Of a stretch of 64,000 bases of DNA, positions 56,839 through 64,000 are shown in pieces (the stretch's first letter is position 1; every line of letters starts with the position of its first letter). Below the pieces are notes generated by a model. That model had not been told where the DNA came from, did not search any database, and worked only from the letters and a program-made list of their open reading frames with translations. The stretch comes from Gari tellinella (lineage: Eukaryota; Mollusca; Bivalvia; Cardiida; Psammobiidae): the NCBI GenBank assembly GCA_922989275.2, contig OV277861.1:51251623-51315622 (forward strand), read 5' to 3'. Made by a program: the position numbers and the translations under genes.

Positions 56839-58905
56839 TTACTTAGCGTTACTTAGCGTTGTTTTCTGACATAGGTCCTCTTCGTCAGACTCTTTTTCTT
56901 GGCTTGCACTGGTGCTTCCGGTTCCTTCATTACTTGTGCAAACTAAATCACTTTTATAATTATAAAAGACCTCTTGATTTTCCCAAAATTTGTCTAGCCT
57001 GTTTTTGAAAGTGTTGACATTTTTAGCTGAGATGACATGTTCTGGGAGGCTATTCCAGATGTTTGCTACTCTCACTGTAAAACTATATTTTCTTACATCT
57101 AACCTAGGTCTTTGTGAGAAGAGTAATTTTGAGTTACCCCTCCTACCCCAATCTCTCATTGCGTTATCCTTTCTCATTTTTAGAAAACCTGCCACTTCGG
57201 GATCGTATACCTGACTTATTATTTTGTACGTTTCTATCATATCCCCTCTGTATCTACGATATTGTAAGGTTGGAAGTTTGAGATTTTTAAGTCTATCCTC
57301 ATAGGTTAACTCGCTAAAATTTGGGAGTTGTTTTGTGGCTCTACGTTGGACGCCTTCTATTTTGTTCATTGAATCTTTCTTTATGTGGATTCCATACTGA
57401 GCTAGCATAGTCTAGATGAGATCTGACAAGGGCTTTATAAAGTGGTAGGAAATTGTTTTGGTCTAAATTGTAGAAGGTTCTTCTTATAATTGCTGCCATT
57501 GAATTTGCTTTCTTAACTTTTTCACAGATGTGAAGTTCAAAACTTAATTTGTTATCAACTATGACTCCTATGTCTTTTTCTTGGGTTATACGATCCAGAT
57601 CATTGTTCATTAATTTATATGTAAAACTGCTTGGTGGTTCGTGTTTCCCTACATGTAGGAACTTGCATTTCTCTGGATGGAATTTGAGGAGCCATTTATT
57701 ACTCCAGTTTGTGAGGCTTTCCAGGTCCTCCTGTAGTACGTCTCTATCTTTATCTTCCTTAATTTCCTTATAAATTTTAGTATCGTCTGCAAATAGGAAT
57801 ACTGTAGAGTTGACTAGGTCGGGTAAGTCGTTTATGAATATGACAAACAGTACGGGACCAATGACGGACCCTTGGGGTATACCTGATGTGACTTTTTGCC
57901 AGTTAGAGGTTTGATCATTTATTGTGACCTGTTGTCTTCTGTCAGTTAAGAAGTCTTCAATCCACTTGATGACATCTTCATTGACTTTGTATGCTTCTAG
58001 TTTTTTTAGCAGTCTATTTTGGGGGACAGTATCAAACGCCTTTTGGTAGTCCATATATATACAGTCAATTCCCTCACCTCGGTCTAAGGCCTCAGTCCAT
58101 TCGTCCAGCACCTTAATTAATTGTAGGGAAGTTGATCTTCCGGATATAAAGCCATATTGCTTATCAGTAAATAATTTGTTTATCCTAAAGTGTTCTATGA
58201 GGTGGTCCCTAACTAGCCTTTCCATTACTTTACCTATAACAGAAGTTAGGCTTACCGGTCGATAGTTGCTGGCCAGTGATTGATTTCCCTTTTTGTAAAT
58301 AGCAGTAATTCTTGCATCTTTCCATTCTTTTGGAACTTTTTTCTCTAATAGAGATTTATTGAATATCATATTGAGTGGTATCATTAACTCGTGCCTTAGT
58401 TCTCTAATAAATTTAGGATATAATTCATCCATACCTGGCGATTTGTTTGGATTTAGGGCTGTAAGTGCTTTCAGAATATCATGTTCTGTTATTCTTAATG
58501 CTTGGTGCAAATCTACTGATTTCCCCTCTAAGTGTGGTATATTTTCTTCTGGTTCTTTGGTAAAAACTGTACTGAAGTATTTTCCTAGTATTTCTGCCTT
58601 AGATTGATCATCTTCGACATTTTGAGATTTTGGGTCAAGCGGATCAATGCACATGTTACTAGTCCCTTGTTTAATTTTGCTTTTGGAGTTTATGTATTGC
58701 CAAATCTTTTTAGGATTTGATTTAGCTTCTACTGCTATATTATCTTCATATGCTTTCCTAGCTCTCCTCACTAGCTTTGTAACTTTATTTCTCGTACTAT
58801 TATACTTTTTCCTTACTGCCGGATCCTTAGTTTTTACAAATTTTCTTGATAGTCTAGAGCGTTTTTTGATTTGATCAGATTTTTTAATATGACCGAAGGG
58901 AGGTA
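56839..58905 (-). pseudogene. CR1-like LINE, 5' truncated, one frameshift
   Basis: The reverse transcriptase is nearly whole: NPNKSPGMDELYPKFI, NYRPVSLTSVIGKVMERLV, CIYMDYQKAFDTVPQNRLL, IPQGSVIGPVLFVIFINDLP, FLFADDTKIY, KKANSMAAIIRRTF. Then DYASSVWNPH meets a 2-nt loss (CATA for CATATA) near 57382. The second frame (57408-56839) continues IKKDSMNKIEGVQRRATKQL and LKLPTLQYRRYRGDMIETYK. This is the usual C-terminal layout of CR1/L2 elements. The endonuclease half is absent. Recent but dead on arrival. Confidence 0.85.
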
Positions 58906-58939
58906 ACTGAGCACTGCTTGGAGATTCGTGGTCCCATAT

Positions 58940-60297
58940 GGTACATTGGGAACTGGTCATTTCGTACCCTCGCCTTTTGTTGGTCATTTCGTACCCATTT
59001 TTTTGGTCATTTCGTACCCTTTCAAATTCACTGGTCATTTCGTACCCATATTTTTGGTCATTTCGTACCCGCGAAAAAAAAATTCTTTATTACATACATT
59101 TCATCATTTTTACGCAAAATTTATTAAGATAGATATGTTAGATCGGGTAGTATGTCTGCTCAGAAATGAAAAAAAATGATGAGATTAACCTATACAACCA
59201 CAAATCGAACAGCAGATTAACACCTTTAATGCAATCAAACAATTACGGCACACTTTGAACGTTTTTATGCGCCACACCTCTGAAAAGGTTAAATCTCGCC
59301 ATTAACAAACAGTGTACCTGTGAAGAGTCCATTGGTCAGTTTGACCGTTAAAAATCATATTGTGTAAAATTATTATTATTCGCAAATAGTTATGATCCAG
59401 ATCAGAAGTAACAGCATATATAACTATGTATTCATTGAATATGTGTGTCTTTTACTTGCATGTTGAATATGTAAGTTCATAGTTGTAGTAAACATAGCTA
59501 TTATGGAAAGCGAATACTTAAATGGAGAACATTCAGTTAAATTTTATTAAAGTTTCAGCTTAGTGCGGCGCAGAAGTGTTATGCAGAAAAACAGGAGTTT
59601 TCCCTGTTATTTTGGTATGTTTTTACACTAGTACTGTAAAACATTCCTATTACGACCACTAAAATTGTGTCAGTTATTAGGTGTTAAATACAGGTGACTG
59701 CTTAAAACAAGGTGACAGGAGAACAGAAAGCTCCTGTTTGACTGTCAAACTGTTATATACTGTTACCTGTCTTTCATAAAACCAATTAGCCGTCGTATTT
59801 TTGTGGTCGTAAAAGAGAGGTTTTCCTGTATTGTGCATGTCTATATAGCACTCAAAAGTCTATTAAATATTATTTATTTATAGATTCTTGTTTTGTTGTT
59901 TCTTTTTCCATTCATTAAATACGTTTCACATTTAGTAAAAGTTGGGTTTTTACCTTTTATGGGGTGGGTACGAAATTACCAAACATATGGATTCGAAGTT
60001 AATACTGGATTTGATAACTGTTCAAATAATTATGAAACCAGCAGAATAGATTTCTTTTTTCATTTCTGAGCAGACATATTACCCGATCTAACATATATCT
60101 CATTAAATTTTGCGTAAAAAATGATGAAATATATGTAATAATAAAAAAAAATTCGCGGGTACGAAATGACCAAAAATATGGGTACGAAATGACTAGTGAA
60201 TTTGAAAGGGTACGAAATGACCAAAATTATGGGTACGAAATGACCAAAAATATAGGGTACGAAAAGGCGTGGGTACGAAATGACCATAATTCGGTAC
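58940..60297. mobile_element. Foldback element with minisatellite-bearing arms
   Basis: The left arm (58940-59178) and right arm (60051-60297) are inverted copies. Both contain four to five spaced GGTACGAAATGACC units, then CGCGGGTACG and GCGTAAAAAATGATGA. The inner parts match CATTTCTGAGCAGACAT. The centre holds an F2 copy. It adjoins the truncated 5' end of the CR1-like LINE. No transposase is visible. Confidence 0.8.
59634..59829. mobile_element. F2 pogo-like MITE inside the foldback
   Basis: CTGTAAAACATTCCTATTAC faces GTAAAAGAGAGGTTTTCCTG. The hairpin is decayed (AAGGTGACAGGAGAACAG). Confidence 0.6.
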
Positions 60298-60423
60298 ATT
60301 AACGTTCCAATAGCCATCACCCTGTCTTGTTTTCGATAACATCCGGTTTCGTTTTCAATGAATTGCAAACTGTCAACGCAGTTGATAATCATTTTAAAAT
60401 CAGAGTACAGGTAATTGCCGAAG

Positions 60424-60527
60424 ATGCCTTGGTTTGGGCAAGGTGGAAAGAAGAAAGTAACTACTAATACTGAGCTTCAGAATCAGAGATCGAAACAAAT
60501 AGAATCGTTAAAGAAAGGGAACCTAAA
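60424..60527 (+). CDS. Candidate first coding exon of an unidentified gene
   Basis: ATG opens MPWFGQGGKKKVTTNTELQN and QRSKQIESLKKGNL, then a strong donor-like CTAAA|GTAAGTAAG. The start is a basic, helical-looking N-terminus. No family recognised. Upstream 60300-60423 looks unlike the surrounding repeats and could be 5' UTR. Without splicing the frame stops at once (TAA). No later exon is seen before the window ends. It could be chance. Confidence 0.35.
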
Positions 60528-60639
60528 GTAAGTAAGCCTGTAAGGATGTCTGAAAGACACGATTTCCTAATCCTACCGTCGTGAGTCATCTGTTCTGTTA
60601 TGTACTGGTAGATTCCTCCGGTATATGCGGAGGGGTATG

Positions 60640-60912
60640 ACTAAACAGCGAAAGGAAGGTTCCTTCCGCGGAAGGAAGGTTCCTTCCGCGGAAGGAAGAT
60701 TTTCAAACAAAAGGAAGATTTTATTTCTCCGCGTGTACCCTTTTTAACGAACAAAACATTATTTTGAATAAAATTATATTATTAATTGCTATATTATATG
60801 AATACACGATATTAAAATGATAATTAAACGTTCCTTCCGCGGAAAGAAGGTTCCTTTCTGCGGAAGTAAGATTTTTCAAACAAAAGGAAAATTTTATTTC
60901 TCCGTGTGTATC
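60640..60912. repeat. CCTTCCGCGGAAGG palindromic repeats
   Basis: Two tandem CCTTCCGCGGAAGG palindromes at 60650-60700 and diverged ones at 60832-60872. Each is followed by TTCAAACAAAAGGAA and ATTTTATTTCTCCG, so the block itself is duplicated. Confidence 0.7.
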
Positions 60913-61545
60913 CTTGCTTCTTGTCAATTCGCCACTTTCTTGTGAAAGTTGTCAATTCGCCACCTAAGCAAACTTAGAATTCCGTCACGAGCAGGCTACT
61001 GAGGATGTCCGAAAACTACAGAGGATATCCGAATACTAGGACAGTTTCACTAAGGAAGATTTAAACCGCTGAAAATGCGAAAGAAACAGGAAAAATAACA
61101 ATAATTCAAAATAAGTTTCAAATCAACGGACATGTTGGTAATTTGAACTCTACATGCCCGTTGTTACGTTTTTATTGTAAAGTTGTAAAAGTTATTATTT
61201 ACTTTTAGAAAATTAAATATTTCAAAATCATTAAAAAATGTTCAAATTTCATGAAACAAACTATATAACATACTGACAGAGCCTACATTGACCTAATTAT
61301 CGAACGACCAATCAGAGGTGGCGAATTGACAAGAAAGCATCCCCGGTGATCCAGAGCAATGACCTCGTTCGAAAACGGTACAATTATCTACATTTGTATT
61401 TATTTCACAAGTTTTATTTGTATATATTCCTGTTATTGAAGGTTCAGTTCAGAATTATATCTGTGAACAAGTAAGAAATGTTACACCAGAAAGCGCATGT
61501 GCGAAAAATATAGCTTAGGGTGGCGAAAACACAGATAAACAGGCT
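60905..61545 (+). mobile_element. 640-bp dispersed repeat, second copy
   Basis: Counterpart of 40288-40922. The exon-like frame is broken here: an in-frame TAA follows LRKI, and the donor GTAAAA has become GAAAAA. Confidence 0.65.
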
Positions 61546-61562
61546 ACACATATGAACGAAAA

Positions 61563-61798
61563 TGAATTACAGACGATTCGTCACCATGCAAATTCGTCAC
61601 CAAAGCGATATATAGTAATGGCAAAAGACGATTCGTCACCAAAGACTTTGTATAGGGTATTTTCTTACCTGGTATATATATGATCAGGATTATTTTTCTG
61701 TTAATTGTATAAGTTATATTGTTGAAATTGACAAGTATCGATAAGCCCATATGTATATTCTAGCATTTACAATTGTAATATATAAATAACTATAAGTA
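61563..61798. repeat. Duplicated block D, copy 2
   Basis: Counterpart of 38463-38701; here it joins block C rather than block A. Confidence 0.85.
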
Positions 61799-61801
61799 TA
61801 A

Positions 61802-63987
61802 AAAAAAAAATTAAACTATGGCCAAGTTTGTTTATTTCTAAATAGATTAAAGTAATTAGATATATAATAGATAAATAGCATTCCACATGTGCATGTACAA
61901 ACTAATTAGCGACACGGGTTGCAGCGGCAAAATCTTATTGTGTAATTAACGTTTATCCCTCCTCCTAAGTTCCTAACCAATTAGCATCGTATTTTATTGA
62001 TAATTTATAAAAGTTTCGACCCAGATTTGACGTCGTGCAACTCGACGTATGACCAGGTTCTAAACTGTTTGACCGTTGATTAACGAGTACTTTATCGGTT
62101 TTTTAATTGACCAAATTGTACATAAAATGCTTAATATATATAGAATAGAATGTTAACCTGCGTGTATCATGTTGGATTGTATAGGGCGACACTCCCTGAT
62201 AGAGAGTCTTTTCAATGTATAATGTGTGTATTTGATTAGGTTAATTAATGGAATTAAAGACAGGTACTTTAATGAAGAAAGTTGAAAGAAAGCAGAAAGC
62301 TCCTATATGATCACCATTATTACAGCTATTATGCATGAAAATTGTTGCAGAAAGGTGCTATATGTGTTCCCTTATTAATGCCATCTTGCCTTAAGCAGCC
62401 ACCTGTCTAAAACACCAATATGTAGAATTACAATGTATCAGATTTGTTTTAATTTCACTGCTTGCCGTTTAAAAAGGTGGCTGGTTAAAGTAAGATGAAA
62501 GTTAAGCAGAAAGTGCCTATAAGAGTACCCTTTATTACTGCCATTATGCCTTACTTTAAGCAATTGCAATAGAATGTTCCTTGTATGATATGTGGTTTAT
62601 GTTCAGTACTTGCAATGCATACAGGTGACTGATTAAAGTAAGAGGAAAGATAAGCAGAAATCTCCTAAATGAGTTTCCTTTATTACTGCCTTAAGCAGCC
62701 ACCTTTCTAAAACACCACTAACATGAAGAGTTTTCAATGTTTAAGATGTGTTTAAGGTTCATTGCTTGAACATAAGACAGGTGGCTTTTTAAAGTAAGAT
62801 GAAACTTAAGATCACAAATCTCCTATATGACCTTCTTTATTACTGCCATTATATTTTAGGCAGCCAGCTGTCTAAAATACTAATAATAGGTAGAATTTTC
62901 AATGTAAATATGTGTTTAGGTTATTGCACTTGAGAAAGGTGGATTGTTAAAAACAAATACGTGAGTGTGTTCGCTGACCCTGGTTTTATTAAACTAATCT
63001 TAAATAAAAATGGAAATGCGAGATAAATCATCTCTATTGTGTCCACAGAAATGAAGGTTTTTTAATCTAGCCACCTGTTTAAGGAATCATAAAACGTAAA
63101 TTGACATGTATTTATTGAGTGTTTTTTTATATATAATATTCGAATGTGTTATTTAAAATGAATGCAAAAAATGATCTAAAGCTACAATTAATACAGTAAG
63201 AAACAGTATAGGATCAAACGTAAAAGTTTGTTAAATATACCGCCAAAGGCAGATTACTTTAATACATGTACATTGTTGTTAATCTGGTGTGAAATGTTGA
63301 TTGGTAATTACCCGACCTGTTATAACTGTATTGATATTAACTGTAAAAACAACAAACCAATTAATGTAAATATCATAGGCACACATACAAAGGAATGTCA
63401 TGCTCAGTGAATATACACGTGTCAGTCAGCCACGTGTCAGTGACTTAGAAACTGGATACTGATAACAGGTATTCTTTGATTCAGGCTTCAAATATCACCG
63501 ATTACAGTAGTTATATAAATAGTTTAAAAATGATGAGAAAGTAAGAAATTAATTAAATACTTAATGCCATCAATCCGTTAAAACAATACTATATATAAAG
63601 GATTATACCAATTAATGAAAGGTAGCATGTTAACCCTTTGAACCCTAGTCCCGCATATAGGCGTCCTTTCAAACAGTGTACATGTGAATACTACACTTGT
63701 CCTGTGCAAACAGTGAAGATCACATGTGGATCCAAACTATTTGGTAAAATATTACCAGATTGCCCATAGCGTAAATATAGCCATAAATAATTACATTTCC
63801 CCAGGGATAATATATATAAACTTGTTTATATATTATCCCTGATTTCCCGTATATCGGATTCCTGTCTGACCAAAAATTGTCCGTATATAACGGGTTCCAA
63901 ACAAAATGTAAGTGTCAATTAGATCTACATAACGTGTATATTAACACTACAAAAAAGGTAATTATAACACCTATGTGTGAACAATTA
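61802..63987. repeat. Duplicated block C, copy 2
   Basis: Counterpart of 42733-45150. A tandem MITE-unit array lies at about 62265-62960. At 63632 a truncated F6 fragment (TTAACCCTTTGAACCC) interrupts the block exactly at a TTAA that copy 1 keeps intact at 44687. A GGGATAATATATATAAAC / TATATTATCCC hairpin at 63802-63830 is absent from copy 1. Confidence 0.8.
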
Positions 63988-64000
63988 TACCAGGAACGTA

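Overview
The window is eukaryotic nuclear DNA, most likely from a bivalve or another mollusc. It is AT-rich, has an intron-containing gene, several kinds of non-LTR retrotransposon, and is packed with short palindromic DNA transposons. Species assignment is inference; there is no bacterial-type gene organisation. Only one host gene is certain: a six-coding-exon, minus-strand orthologue of CNOT7/CNOT8 (the CCR4-NOT deadenylase catalytic subunit) at 17785-26554. Every splice junction could be read, and the spliced product is 316 residues with the DEDDh catalytic residues intact. A second host-gene candidate is a possible plus-strand first coding exon at 60424-60527.

Region by region. 1-17784 is a field of hairpin MITEs downstream of CNOT7, many nested in one another. 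For reference I name the families: F1 (ends TTAACCCATTACCCCATAG / CTATGGGGTAATGGGTTAA, about 250 bp, long internal hairpin, TTAA target); F2 (ends CAGTAAAACCTCTCTATTAC, TA target, pogo/Tigger-like); F3 (ends CAGTCAAACSTGTATTAAG, TA target); F4 (ends CAGGGCTCCAGATAAG); F5 (ends TTAACCCTTAGC, hairpin around GGATGAGACGCC); F6 (ends TTAACCCTTTGAACCC, hairpin around GATCAGAGGGCTCC); F7 (ends near GGCTCTAAGGTTATAAAG). 17785-26630 is the CNOT7 gene, whose introns contain more of the same. 26702-28291 is a non-autonomous hAT element with a perfect 8-bp target duplication. 29119-31568 is a second CAGGG-ended element with a 5-bp duplication. 32941-37710 is a minus-strand LINE with an intact 1137-residue ORF2 and a 5'-truncated ORF1 in the same frame, separated by one TAG. 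38440-52190 is a mosaic of local duplications: copy 1 at 38703-41935 and copy 2 at 45359-52190 differ by several clean insertions with visible empty sites. 52290-56690 is a decayed retrotransposon with zinc finger, reverse transcriptase and restriction-like endonuclease. 56839-58905 is a 5'-truncated CR1-like LINE with one frameshift. 58940-60297 is a foldback element whose arms contain repeats of GGTACGAAATGACC. 60905-64000 repeats parts of 38.4-45.1 kb.

The most unusual pattern is that all five CNOT7 introns carry an F1 MITE just inside the 5' splice site. All five are in the same orientation, and their TTAA ends lie about 17-92 nt from the donor, four of them within 36 nt. F1, F2 and F3 have different termini yet share a related internal hairpin, and hairpin tips differ between copies while staying self-complementary. 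All family names, clade assignments and target duplications come from reading this one window and have not been checked against a database.
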